From: Candidatus Thiodiazotropha sp. 'RUGA'
GTDB taxonomy: Bacteria; Pseudomonadota; Gammaproteobacteria; Chromatiales; Chromatiaceae
Assembly: GCA_016842065.1 (NCBI GenBank)
Contig: JAEPDS010000009.1
Coordinates: 70,856-134,855 of the forward strand
Direction: 5' to 3'
Length of the DNA stretch: 64,000 nucleotides
The notes under the pieces were generated by a model. It worked only from the letters and a program-made list of their open reading frames with translations, was not told the DNA's origin and did no database searches. Positions within the stretch are counted from its first letter, which is position 1. Each line of letters begins with the position of its first letter. A program made the position numbers and the translations under genes. Shown piece after piece: positions 43,472-52,944 of this stretch.

Positions 43472-46400
43472 ATGAATTTCGACACCCCGACTTTAGTCAA
43501 AGCCCTCGTCAATAATCTCAGAACATCCCATAACAGACTCCACCGTCATACAGTCAACTACCTGACACTCGCTCTGTTGCTGCTGCCAGGCCTGGCAACC
43601 GCCACCACCACCATCAACCATCTGTTCAGCCCGGCAACCATCAACCCGGGCGACACGCCGACTTACCGTATCGAGATTGCCAACGACGCGCTGGTCAGCC
43701 TGACCGAGGCTGAAGTCACTTCACTGCTGCTGCCACAGATCACCATCGCCAACCCGGCCAACATCACCAACACCTGTGGTTTTACCGGCGTCACCGCGAC
43801 CCCGGGCACCTCGAGCATCGTTTTAACTAGTGGCACCATTCCGGCACGGGTGGGACTGACCGATGGCCAGTGCTTTTTCGAGCTCTCCGTCACCTCCACC
43901 ACTCCAGGCACCTACATCAACAATATTCCCGCCCTGGTCCCGCCGGCCAGACCCGATGCGGTAACCGCCGGTTATTCAGCGCTGGAGAACGGTGTACGCG
44001 TCTCCAATGCGACTCCGGCGAATGCCACCCTGGTGGTCAGCACACTGCTCAATCCCACTGGCAACAAGACCTTCAGCCCGTCACCGGCCATCGCCGGAGA
44101 TGCCACAACCCTGAGTATCGTGCTGAGCAACCCCAATGCCGGTGCAACCCTGCCGCTGACAACTTTCACCGACACGCTGCCTGCCGGCATGCTGGTGGCC
44201 ACTCCGGCCAACAGCTCGGTCGCCTGCAGTGGCACCGGTGCTTCCAATGGCACGGTTACCGCAACCCCCGGTACGGACACGGTAACCCTGACTGGCGGCA
44301 TCATCGGCGAATCGGGTAACTGCACCATTGGCGTGGATGTGGTGGTACCCACCATTGCCGGTACCAGCCAGCTGTTCGACAATGCGCTGCCGCTGGGCGC
44401 GATCGGCAACAGCCGCGGCCTGACCAGCCCCGCATTCAACCGGAACCTGACCGTCAACACCCCGATTTCGGTCTCAAAGACCTTCAACCCGGATACCATT
44501 CCGGCCGGTCAGCCCTCTCTGCTGACCATCGTCATCAACAACAACAGCACCGACAACACGCTGCCGATCACCAGCTTTCTCGATGACCTTACCGCCACCA
44601 CACTATCGATTGTCGATACCTCAACCGTTGCACCGGCAGACCCTGCGGTGGTCTGTGATGGTGCCGGTTCCGCCAATGGCAGCTTGACCGATGCGGCCAG
44701 CAATCCGCTGGATCAGGGCGATACCGGCATTCTGCTGAGTGGCGCCGTGGCCGGTGTCCGCTCCGGGGTCAACGGCAAATGCACAATCACCGCCTATGTG
44801 ACCTCCACCACCGATGGTGCACACACCAACACCATTCCGGCGGATGCGGTGGTCAATCCAACCGGCCACGCCAGTCCGACAGCCAGTGATGTGATCAACG
44901 TCAATGCCCAGCTAACCGTGGACAAGACCGTCTCCGTGAACGAGGTTGCACCCGGCCAGTGGACCGATTTCACGGTCACCGTCAACAACTGGTCCGGTGC
45001 GGATGTCACCAACCTGAGCTTCCGCGACACCCTGCCCAACACCGCAGGCAACCAGATGGTGCTGGACGATTCTGGCGGCATACCGGTTTCCAATACCTGT
45101 GCCGGCGGTGTCTATACCGGCGTCGACGGGGATTCGGAACTGCTCTGGACCGGCGGCACGGTACCTGCCGGGGTCGGCGCCACACCGGGTACCTGTACCC
45201 TGGTGTTCCGTGCGCGGCTGCCCGCCACCGCCACCCTGGGCATGATCTTCACCAACCAGATCCCCAGCTGGGACGGGGTCAACGGGGTTGGCGGAACCGG
45301 TAACGGTCCGGGCGGTAATGTGGTCAATCCATCCCCCAGTCCAGCGGTCAATGTGGCGACTCTCGATGTTGTTGAGGTGACCAAGAACTTTCTGCAGGAT
45401 CCGATTGCTCAGGGTCAGACATCGACCCTCAGACTGCGTGTTCGCAATCGCACCCTGAATCCACTCACCGCAATCAATCTGACAGACACCCTGCCCGCCG
45501 GCCTCACCCTGGCGGCCAACCCTGCCGCCCTGAATGAGTGTGGCGGCACACTGCAGGCTTTTCCCGGGGATACCTCGCTGATCCTCACCGGTGGCAGCCT
45601 CAATCCTCGACCCGACGACCAGATTCAGTCCAGCTGTCAGATCCGTGTACAGGTTACCGGTTCCACACCAAACACCTACCTGAACACCATCAACCCGGCC
45701 GACTTCAGCAGCAGTGGCGGCACCATTCCCTCACCGGTTTCCGACACCCTGACCATCACGGCGGGCATCACCGGCAGTAAGAGCTTCAGTCCGACCAGTG
45801 TGACCTCCGGTGGCCGCTCCCGGGTCACCATCAACGTGGTGAATGTCTCTTCCGGTGAACTGACCAATCTCACCATCGATGACGACACCTTCTCCGCCGG
45901 TCTGACGGTGGCCAACCCGGCCAACGCCAGTACCTCCTGTGGCGGCGCCACCACCCTGGTCGTCAATCCGGGCGCCAGCAGCGCTCAACTGCAGGGCGTA
46001 ACCCTGCCGGCGGGAGCCAACTGTGACTTTGCCTTCGACGTCACCACCAGCGGCGCAGGCCCCTGGAGCAACACCATTCCTGCCGGCAACATCAGCAGTG
46101 CGGAAGGCTCTGCCAACAGCTCACCGATCACCGCCACACTGACCTCGGCAGTGGCCGATATCGGTATCAACAAGGCCTTCAATCCGATCATCGTCACCGG
46201 TGGCCAGCCCTCTCTGCTGACCATCGATGTGATCAACAGCTCCGGCGCGACGATCCACGATGTGGCCTTCACCGACATCTTCCCTGAAGGCATCGTGGTC
46301 TATCCGGTACCAGATGCCAGCACCAACTGTCTCGGCGGTACGGTGACTGCAGTCGCTGGTGCGGGCAGCGTCTCGATGGTCGGCGCCACCCTGCAGCCGA

Positions 46401-49384
46401 ATGACATCTGCCAGGTGTTCGTCACCACCACCTCGCTGCGCTTTCTCAATCTGACCAACTTCATTCCCGCCGGAGTGATCTCCAGTGAAGAGGGCTACAC
46501 CAATGCCCTGGGCACCCAGGCTTCTCTCTCCACCCTGCAGGGTCTGGGCCTGACCAAAGGCTTCGCGCCCGCCTATATCCCACCGGGCGGCACGGCACGC
46601 CTGATCCTGGAACTGATCAGTACCTTCGATCCGAATGCGGTATCGCCGGTCACCCTGACCAGCGTCAGCTTTACCGACCCATTGCCTGCAGGCCTGGAGT
46701 TCGCGGCCGTACCCAATGCGGCCACCACCTGCGCCGATGCCACACTGACCGTCAATACCACCACCCAGGCATTGACCATCTCAGGGGGCACCCTGCTGCC
46801 AGGCACTGCCTGTCTGATCGAGGTGGATGTCACCGCACCGCTGGTGGGTGTTTATGACAATCTGATTCTGCAGAATGCGATCACCACCGATCAGGGCGTC
46901 ACCAACGGCGAGGATGTCTCTGCGGAACTGAATGTGATTCTTGAGCCGACGGTGGCAAAAGCCTTCGCCCCGGCCACGGTAACGGTCGGCGAACGCTCCA
47001 CCCTGACGGTGACGATCACCAACAACTCGGCGATCGATCTTACCGGTACCGCACTCACCGATACGCTACCGGTCGGGGTCACTGTCTATTCAGCCCCGAG
47101 TACGGCAACCACCTGCGCCGATGCCAGTGTACTGGCCACAGCCGGTGACAACGAGATCAGCATAACCGGCGCCACCATTCCCGCCAGCGGCAGCTGCAGC
47201 TTCAGCGCCGATGTGGTTGCCAGCACCACCGGCACACTGACCAATACCGTCGGCGCCAATGCCATCACCACCGATCAGGGGGTGAGCAATCCGGCGCCGG
47301 CCAATGCGGACCTGGAAGTGCTCTCGGCACCGACCATCAGCAAGGCTTTCACACCCGCATCGATCGCCACCAACGGCACATCGACCCTGACCATCTCCCT
47401 GGGTAACGCCAATCCCGACCCGATCACACTCACCAGCGAGCTGGTGGACGCGCTGCCCGGGGATGTGCTGGTGCAGACGCCGAACGGTTTGGTTACCAGC
47501 TGTCCGGGTGTGGTGACCGCCACCACTGGAGACATACAGATCAGTTATGCCAATGGGGCCACGATTCCCGCCGGGGGTTGTACCATTTCGGTGGATGTCA
47601 CTTCGGCACTGGATGGCAGCTACGTCAACACCATCGCAGCCGGGCAGATGACAACCTCAGCGGGCAACAACCCTCAGCCGGCGGTCGCCACCCTCGGGGT
47701 CGGCGCCCTGTTCGATGCCGCACCGGGAATCACCAAAGCCTTTGCACCGACCACCATCGACGTCAACGGCACCTCCACGCTGACCCTGACTCTGGAGAAC
47801 CCGAACGCCACCGATCTGACCCTGAATGCGGATTTTACCGACAACCTGCCGGCCGGCGTGGTAGTCGCCACCCCCAACAACCTGACCGGCACTTGTGTAC
47901 TCGGCAGCGTCACCGCCACACCCGGCAGCAGTCAGGTCATCTACGCCAATGGCGCCCTGATCCCTTCGGTCAGCTGTACCATCGTGGTGGATGTTACTTC
48001 AGCCAGCGCAGGCAGTTACAACAACACCATCGCCGCGGGAGACCTCTCCACCACCACCGGTGGCAGCAACCCCCAACCGGCAACCGCCAGCCTGATCGTC
48101 ACTGCGCCGATGCCACCCACCCTGAGCAAATCGATCACTCCGATCACCATCAATCCGGGTGAGGCCTCCCGACTGACCATCACCCTGGGTAACGACAACG
48201 CCATGGCGGCAACCCTGGGTGCCGACCTGGTCGACAACCTGCCGGCGAACACCGAGCTGGCCAGCCCGATCAATCTGGTCACCGACTGCCCGGGAACGGT
48301 TCAGACCACCGTCAGCAGCGTCACCTATACCAATGGCTCGACAATACCTTCCGGCGGCTGTTCGATTGCGGTGGATATCACCTCAAGCGTCTCCGGCGGC
48401 CCCTGGACCAACAGCTTTGCCGCGGGTGACCTGCAGACCGATCTGGGCAACAACGGAGCTCCGAGCAGTGCCGATCTGTTCGTCAATCCGCCTCAACCGC
48501 CGAGTGTCAGCAAGCAGTTCTCACCGGCAACCATCTCTTCCGGCGGTCTGTCGACCCTGTCGATCGCCTTCGGCAATGGCAATGCAACGCTGGCCACCCT
48601 CACCGCCGATCTGGTAGACACCCTGCCGGCCGGGGTGGAGATTGCCGCGACCCCCAATATCCAGGCATCCGCCGGCTGTGATCTGGGCAGTGTGGTGGCC
48701 GCACCGGGTGGTAATACGCTGACCTACCTCAGCGGTGCAACCATTCCCGCCAACGGCGGCTGTTCGATCAGTGTGGATGTCACCTCCGTGGCACTCGCCA
48801 CCCACACCAACACCATTCCGATCAACGGCCTGCAGACCGATATCGGTAACAACATCGTCGCCACCTCCAGCGATCTGACGGTGACACCCATACTGCCGGG
48901 ACTGAGCAAGAGCATCACACCGGTCAGCATCAGGCCGGATGATATCGCCACCCTGACCATCACGCTGAGCAACAGCAATGCGGTGGCCGCGGTGTTGACC
49001 GGCGACCTGACCGATAGCTTTCCGGCGGATCTGCTGGTCGCACCGGTACCCAACATACAGGTCAGTGCGGGCTGTACCCTGGGCAATGTGGTCGCGGTTG
49101 CCGGTGGCAACAGCCTGGTGTATCAGAACGGGGCAAGCATACAACCCGGCGGTTGCACCATCTCGGTGGATGTCACCTCGAGCGTGGTCAACCTCTATAC
49201 CAACACCATCCCGGCTGGCGGGCTGACCACCGATCTCGGCGGCAATCCCGCACCTGGCACAGCGGATCTGAATGTTACCTATGAACCGGTCAGCATTCCG
49301 GTGATGCCTCACTGGGGGCTGCTGTTGATGGCGGCGCTATTGGGGATGATTGCCGCGTCGCGGCTTGCGGTTAACCGGGCCTGA
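43472..49384 (+). CDS. Giant surface protein of 14 DUF11-like repeats with IPTLxxWG-CTERM-like sorting tail
   Basis: A 1970-residue secreted protein. A long signal region ends LTLALLLLPGLATA. Fourteen repeats of about 130 residues follow, each starting with a K-x-F-x-P-x-x-I-x-x-G motif (for example SKTFNPDTIPAG, AKAFAPATVTVG, SKQFSPATISSG). The pattern continues with S-x-L-T-I, N-N/D, D-x-L-P-A-G, a Cys, a VTATPG strand, an ATIPAGG-C strand and VDVTS-x-x-x-G-x-Y-x-N-T-I. Each repeat has a pair of Cys. The C-terminal 30 residues are a sorting tail: IPVMPHWG, a hydrophobic helix (LLLMAALLGMIAA), and a basic end (SRLAVNRA). It lies opposite xrtH and its partner, making it their probable target. 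Likely an extended adhesin or stalk; the function is not known. Confidence 0.9.
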   Translation: MNFDTPTLVKALVNNLRTSHNRLHRHTVNYLTLALLLLPGLATATTTINHLFSPATINPGDTPTYRIEIANDALVSLTEAEVTSLLLPQITIANPANITNTCGFTGVTATPGTSSIVLTSGTIPARVGLTDGQCFFELSVTSTTPGTYINNIPALVPPARPDAVTAGYSALENGVRVSNATPANATLVVSTLLNPTGNKTFSPSPAIAGDATTLSIVLSNPNAGATLPLTTFTDTLPAGMLVATPANSSVACSGTGASNGTVTATPGTDTVTLTGGIIGESGNCTIGVDVVVPTIAGTSQLFDNALPLGAIGNSRGLTSPAFNRNLTVNTPISVSKTFNPDTIPAGQPSLLTIVINNNSTDNTLPITSFLDDLTATTLSIVDTSTVAPADPAVVCDGAGSANGSLTDAASNPLDQGDTGILLSGAVAGVRSGVNGKCTITAYVTSTTDGAHTNTIPADAVVNPTGHASPTASDVINVNAQLTVDKTVSVNEVAPGQWTDFTVTVNNWSGADVTNLSFRDTLPNTAGNQMVLDDSGGIPVSNTCAGGVYTGVDGDSELLWTGGTVPAGVGATPGTCTLVFRARLPATATLGMIFTNQIPSWDGVNGVGGTGNGPGGNVVNPSPSPAVNVATLDVVEVTKNFLQDPIAQGQTSTLRLRVRNRTLNPLTAINLTDTLPAGLTLAANPAALNECGGTLQAFPGDTSLILTGGSLNPRPDDQIQSSCQIRVQVTGSTPNTYLNTINPADFSSSGGTIPSPVSDTLTITAGITGSKSFSPTSVTSGGRSRVTINVVNVSSGELTNLTIDDDTFSAGLTVANPANASTSCGGATTLVVNPGASSAQLQGVTLPAGANCDFAFDVTTSGAGPWSNTIPAGNISSAEGSANSSPITATLTSAVADIGINKAFNPIIVTGGQPSLLTIDVINSSGATIHDVAFTDIFPEGIVVYPVPDASTNCLGGTVTAVAGAGSVSMVGATLQPNDICQVFVTTTSLRFLNLTNFIPAGVISSEEGYTNALGTQASLSTLQGLGLTKGFAPAYIPPGGTARLILELISTFDPNAVSPVTLTSVSFTDPLPAGLEFAAVPNAATTCADATLTVNTTTQALTISGGTLLPGTACLIEVDVTAPLVGVYDNLILQNAITTDQGVTNGEDVSAELNVILEPTVAKAFAPATVTVGERSTLTVTITNNSAIDLTGTALTDTLPVGVTVYSAPSTATTCADASVLATAGDNEISITGATIPASGSCSFSADVVASTTGTLTNTVGANAITTDQGVSNPAPANADLEVLSAPTISKAFTPASIATNGTSTLTISLGNANPDPITLTSELVDALPGDVLVQTPNGLVTSCPGVVTATTGDIQISYANGATIPAGGCTISVDVTSALDGSYVNTIAAGQMTTSAGNNPQPAVATLGVGALFDAAPGITKAFAPTTIDVNGTSTLTLTLENPNATDLTLNADFTDNLPAGVVVATPNNLTGTCVLGSVTATPGSSQVIYANGALIPSVSCTIVVDVTSASAGSYNNTIAAGDLSTTTGGSNPQPATASLIVTAPMPPTLSKSITPITINPGEASRLTITLGNDNAMAATLGADLVDNLPANTELASPINLVTDCPGTVQTTVSSVTYTNGSTIPSGGCSIAVDITSSVSGGPWTNSFAAGDLQTDLGNNGAPSSADLFVNPPQPPSVSKQFSPATISSGGLSTLSIAFGNGNATLATLTADLVDTLPAGVEIAATPNIQASAGCDLGSVVAAPGGNTLTYLSGATIPANGGCSISVDVTSVALATHTNTIPINGLQTDIGNNIVATSSDLTVTPILPGLSKSITPVSIRPDDIATLTITLSNSNAVAAVLTGDLTDSFPADLLVAPVPNIQVSAGCTLGNVVAVAGGNSLVYQNGASIQPGGCTISVDVTSSVVNLYTNTIPAGGLTTDLGGNPAPGTADLNVTYEPVSIPVMPHWGLLLMAALLGMIAASRLAVNRA

Positions 49385-49390
49385 GTGACG

Positions 49391-49476
49391 TAACCGCAAA
49401 TGAACGCGAATCACCGCAAAATAGCGCAAATGGTTATAGGGCTTTTTTGCGGTGATTCGCGTCTATTTGCGGTTAA
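49391..49476. repeat. CCGCAAAT-type inverted repeat, copy C
   Basis: Left arm TAACCGCAAATGAACGCGAA then TCACCGCAAAATAGCGCAAA; right arm TTTTTGCGGTGATTCGCGTC then TATTTGCGGTTA, ending about 49476. The arms face each other across a short loop. It lies between the convergent ends of the giant gene and the SPOR-like gene, where it may also act as a transcription barrier. Confidence 0.8.
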
Positions 49477-49500
49477 TCCAAAAATCCACCCGGTGCGGAG

Positions 49501-50220
49501 TTACTTCCACTTCCACAGATAGGGGTGTCTCGCCAGGTTCTCCCGAATGGCGGTTTTATGCAGCGCCTTGGCCTCTTTGATATCCAGATAGGAGCCAATT
49601 GAGACGACGTAGTTCTCCTTCTTCTTCACATCCGGAACCACCCGTGCGTTGTAACCCCGCTTCTTCAGACCCTCTGCCTGTCTTACCGCATCCCGTTGCC
49701 GATCATGGGAACCGACAATCACAAACCAGGTGTTTGAGATCTTTCCGGAGATGCCGTACCAGATCAGATTGCCGGTTGATGGGCTGTCATGCTTGCCGAT
49801 CAGCATCGGCTCATCGGCATGGGCAGTACCGATAAAGAATGAGAATATCCCCTCAACCATGGATGAGGTGTTGGTAGACGGCACGACCCCAAGCGACTGC
49901 CGCTCACCCAGCTCAGTCTGCAGCTCATTGATCTCCAGATTCGCCTCGTTGAAATTATTCGCGTTCAAGGCACCGACCACCAGCGCCGGGGCCATCAGGC
50001 CAAGCTGAAACGCCTTTTTGTAATCACTCTCTGAATTGACAAACACCACGAACGCCCCCAACGCCATCAGCCCGGCTGCCTTGATCACATAGCCAATGAT
50101 GATCGCCGGAACAAGCACCTTGACGATCAGTGAAGCATCCACACTGACCAGGCTCACCAGTAACGGTGTGATTCCTGCGAGTGCACCAATGGTGCAGCCA
50201 ATTTTCTGTTCCCGAGTCAT
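49501..50220 (-). CDS. Membrane protein with C-terminal SPOR-like domain
   Basis: A 239-residue protein. Three hydrophobic helices occupy the first 95 residues (IGCTIGALAGITPLLVSLVSV, IVKVLVPAIIIGYVIKAAGLMALGAFVVF, FQLGLMAPALVVGAL). A linker follows, then a C-terminal domain of about 75 residues that reads like a SPOR repeat: NTWFVIVGSHDRQRDAVRQAEGLKKRGYNARVV, then YVVSIGSYLDIKEAKALHKTAIRE. SPOR domains bind denuded peptidoglycan strands, often at division sites. Three helices put the domain on the outer side of the inner membrane if the N-terminus is inside. The domain call is by pattern only. It is unconnected with its neighbours in orientation. Confidence 0.65.
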   Translation of the reverse strand: MTREQKIGCTIGALAGITPLLVSLVSVDASLIVKVLVPAIIIGYVIKAAGLMALGAFVVFVNSESDYKKAFQLGLMAPALVVGALNANNFNEANLEINELQTELGERQSLGVVPSTNTSSMVEGIFSFFIGTAHADEPMLIGKHDSPSTGNLIWYGISGKISNTWFVIVGSHDRQRDAVRQAEGLKKRGYNARVVPDVKKKENYVVSIGSYLDIKEAKALHKTAIRENLARHPYLWKWK

Positions 50221-50577
50221 TGCAGTTCTCCGTATCAGATAGACAGAGGTAAACCGGTTTTAAAAAATCCATTTATGGTTCTACTGCTTCAACATTTTTT
50301 ATTTCCAGCCCAGGTTGCCTGATAAGGGCAGCCATCGACTCATTACCGTCCTCCTGACTATAGAATTAGAATAGTTTTTTAGTTCCTACCAGCGAATTAT
50401 TCACATCGACAGCTGGCCTGTAAAATGCTAGATAAAGCCTGAAAAGCACACGGCACATCAAACATAGCTAACTGATTTCGTTAAGTTTTCGAATCCATCA
50501 GGGAGTGCAAATCGATTTCTATGCTATGATTGCGCGCTTCGATCCAAACAGGCCAATGCCCCCTTTACTCAACCGAC
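50221..50577. other. Intergenic region upstream of the polysaccharide cluster
   Basis: About 360 bases between divergent genes. Near its right end TGCTATGAT at 50522-50530 is an extended -10 sequence that would start transcription around 50537, some 40 bases before the first ATG. I see no repeat, terminator or operator otherwise. Confidence 0.45.
50522..50530 (+). promoter_or_regulatory. Candidate extended -10 promoter of the polysaccharide cluster
   Basis: TGC followed by TATGAT fits an extended -10 element. No good -35 is seen at the usual distance. It favours the ATG at 50578 over the upstream TTG at 50530 as the first gene's start. Confidence 0.4.
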
Positions 50578-51687
50578 ATGCTCAATCAACTGACCGACAG
50601 ATTGCTGAAAAAGGAATGGTCTGAAGAGACGATCGAGCAGCTCGTCGGCGATTATGAAAGCCTCTATCACGCCTACGCCGAAGATCCACAGGTGCGGCTC
50701 AACGCCGCATCCGGCGGGGTCGGTTCCGCCCTGCTGATCGAACTGATCAAGGCGGGTGAGATCGCCGGTGCATTGGTCTGCAACACCCGTATCGAGAGCG
50801 GCAAGGTGAGAGCCCATTTCAGTATCGCCACCACTGAACAGGAGATCCTCGAAGCACAGGGCAGCAAGTATGTGGAGACCGCCTTCATGAAAGAGGCGCT
50901 GCCCCTGATCCGCGAGTTCGACGGAAGCGTTGCCGTGGTCGGACTGCCCTGTGATATCACTAATCTTCGCCGCTGGCTGCACAAGGACGAGGTTTTGGCC
51001 GCCAGGGTCAGGCTCACCATCGCCCTGGTCTGCGGCCATAATTCAAGAACCGAACTGGTCGATGGCATCACCGTAAAACTGGAGAATCTGGCCGGCGGTA
51101 AACTGCAGAGCTATCGCTTCCGACGGGGCCACTGGCGCGGGCAGTTGGAGGCCAGCTTCGATAACGGCAGCCATATCGAGAAACCCTTCTCCTATTTCAG
51201 CCTCTATCAGAATCTGTTCTTCTATTCGGAAAAGAAGTGCCTGGTCTGTCACGACCATTTCGGTTACCAGGCCGATATCTCCCTGGGTGATGTCTGGGCC
51301 TACCGCTTCAAAGACGATCCGATCAAAAAGACCGGTGTGATCATTCGCACCGAATCGGGACAACAGGCCTGGTCGGCTGCACTCCAGAGCAAGCGGATTG
51401 TCTCAACCGATCTCGACATCACAGACATCCTCGACGGTCAGGCCAGGGCGGCCCCTTACCACTACAATGTCAGCGCCCGCAGCCGGGTGGCGCACCTGCT
51501 CGGCTACAAGGTACCGGACAAGACCAACAGCCGTGTCTCCTGGCATCAGTGGATCAGTGCGTTGATGGCACTGTTCAACATGCGATGGAGTGAGAACAAG
51601 CGTTGGAAAGGCCTGATCTTCAAACTGCCCAGACCAATTCTCAAACTCCTGCTCTACTTTCGCAAAGGACTCGAATCCCTGCCATGA
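50578..51687 (+). CDS. FrhB-family iron-sulfur/flavin protein of polysaccharide clusters
   Basis: About 369 residues from the ATG at 50578. It belongs to the coenzyme F420 hydrogenase/dehydrogenase beta subunit family: NAASGGVGSALLIELIKAGEIAGALV at the start, the conserved GLPCDITNLRRWL near residue 125, and KKCLVCHDHFGYQADISLGDVWA near 220, which carries cluster-binding cysteines and the GD-W signature. Versions in exopolysaccharide clusters often sit beside pyruvyl-transferase-like genes, as here, and are thought to modify sugars by redox chemistry. The stop overlaps the next ATG (ATGA). Actual substrate unknown; there is no sign of F420 use in the window. Confidence 0.82.
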   Translation: MLNQLTDRLLKKEWSEETIEQLVGDYESLYHAYAEDPQVRLNAASGGVGSALLIELIKAGEIAGALVCNTRIESGKVRAHFSIATTEQEILEAQGSKYVETAFMKEALPLIREFDGSVAVVGLPCDITNLRRWLHKDEVLAARVRLTIALVCGHNSRTELVDGITVKLENLAGGKLQSYRFRRGHWRGQLEASFDNGSHIEKPFSYFSLYQNLFFYSEKKCLVCHDHFGYQADISLGDVWAYRFKDDPIKKTGVIIRTESGQQAWSAALQSKRIVSTDLDITDILDGQARAAPYHYNVSARSRVAHLLGYKVPDKTNSRVSWHQWISALMALFNMRWSENKRWKGLIFKLPRPILKLLLYFRKGLESLP

Positions 51688-52940
51688 AGTCTGTTTCAAT
51701 CATCGCCGCAACCATCAGCGGTAACCGCGGCGCCGAGGCCATGCTGACCACAACCATCGGGGAGATACGCCAGCGTTATCCCGATTGCCGATTCAATATT
51801 TTTTCCTACTATCCGCAGCAGGACAGCGTGCTCAACAGAGATAACAGGGTGACGGTCTACAGTGCAACTCCCCTCGCCATCGTTGCCCTGCTGTTTCCGT
51901 TTTCGATTCTGTTTGCCCTGTTCAAGCTGCCCTTGTTGAACAAGCTGTTAGGTTTTTTTCCAGCACCCTTGCAGGCCCTCGATCAGTCCGATGTGTTGGT
52001 CGATCTGGCCGGGGTCGCCTTCATAGACGGACGGGAGAAGTTTCTTCCCTACAATGTTCTGACCCTGGTGCCCGCCTTCCTGTTGAACACCCCGGTTGTA
52101 AAATTCTCCCAGGCACTCGGCCCGTTCGAAAACCCACTCAACCGGATGCTGGCATTGGCCACATTGAAACAGTGCAAGCAGATCTTCGCCAGAGGTCAGG
52201 GGACACACCAACACCTGCAGAGGTTGAAGCTGAGCAATCTGTTTGCCTCACCGGTTGCCGATGTGGCCTTCCGCCATCAGTCCGACTACAGCCTATCCGA
52301 GGAGAGCGAGAGTGAAGTGGCGGCTCTGGCCAAACAGCTTGAAGCGGAGCAGCGGCCGCTGATCGGGGTCTGCCCCAGCAGTGTGCTCGCCGCAAAACAG
52401 GCCTCAGATGAAGCCGACTATATCAAGAGCCTGAGCGAGCTCTGCCAACAGCTTCTGGAGAGAGGTTACGCGATCCTGCTGTTTCCGAACGCCACCCGTC
52501 AATCGCAGGGTGAAAAACTGAGAAACAACGATCTGCCGGTGATTCAACAGATTGCGCAGCAGCTGAGCCGCAGCAGTAACGGGGCAGGCTCTCTCTATGC
52601 TGTGGATTTCGACATCAATACCAATGGCATCAAACGTCTGATGTCCGCCTGCAGGCTGGTACTGGTTTCAAGGTTTCATGCCATGATCGCAGCACTCTCG
52701 GCAAAACAACCGGTCATCGTGATCGGCTGGAGCCACAAATATAAGGAAGTGATGGACTCATTCGCCCTGGGCGAACTGGTGTACGACTTCAAACAGGCGG
52801 AGATGGCGAGGATTCTACAATCGATTGTAACCATTACTGAGAATGACGCGGAGGTCAGAGAGAAGCTTCACCGGCACCTGCCCGGCATCGTTGAATCTTC
52901 AGCGCAACAGTTCGAGTATCTGTTTACCAATCTGGATTAA
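51684..52940 (+). CDS. Polysaccharide pyruvyl transferase family protein (WcaK/CsaB-like)
   Basis: About 418 residues from the ATG at 51684. The start IIAATISGNRGAEAMLTTTIGEIRQRYPDC is typical of the pyruvyl transferase family (the N-R-G-A-E block). The C-terminal half has LIGVCPSSVLAAK, then the GIKRLMSACRLVLVSRFHAMIAALSAKQPVIVIGWSHKYKEV block, which holds the conserved H of the active site. Members add pyruvate ketals to sugars of capsule and exopolysaccharide, while others are of unknown activity. A run FSILFALFKLPLLNKLLGFFP near residue 80 is unusually hydrophobic for this family. It is coupled to its neighbours by overlap or a four-base gap. Confidence 0.85.
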   Translation: MKSVSIIAATISGNRGAEAMLTTTIGEIRQRYPDCRFNIFSYYPQQDSVLNRDNRVTVYSATPLAIVALLFPFSILFALFKLPLLNKLLGFFPAPLQALDQSDVLVDLAGVAFIDGREKFLPYNVLTLVPAFLLNTPVVKFSQALGPFENPLNRMLALATLKQCKQIFARGQGTHQHLQRLKLSNLFASPVADVAFRHQSDYSLSEESESEVAALAKQLEAEQRPLIGVCPSSVLAAKQASDEADYIKSLSELCQQLLERGYAILLFPNATRQSQGEKLRNNDLPVIQQIAQQLSRSSNGAGSLYAVDFDINTNGIKRLMSACRLVLVSRFHAMIAALSAKQPVIVIGWSHKYKEVMDSFALGELVYDFKQAEMARILQSIVTITENDAEVREKLHRHLPGIVESSAQQFEYLFTNLD

Positions 52941-52944
52941 CGCT

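Noticed and set aside
43472-49384. Regular repeats that might be taken for a CRISPR array, and long minus-strand frames over this gene (for example 48521-49312)
   Set aside because: The periodicity is that of about 130-residue protein repeats in one continuous frame. The minus-strand frames are composition shadows with no ribosome site or family.
49290-49384. PEP-CTERM or LPXTG sorting signal on the giant protein
   Set aside because: No PEP or LPxTG motif; the IPVMPHWG wording and the adjacent exosortase fit the XrtH type instead.
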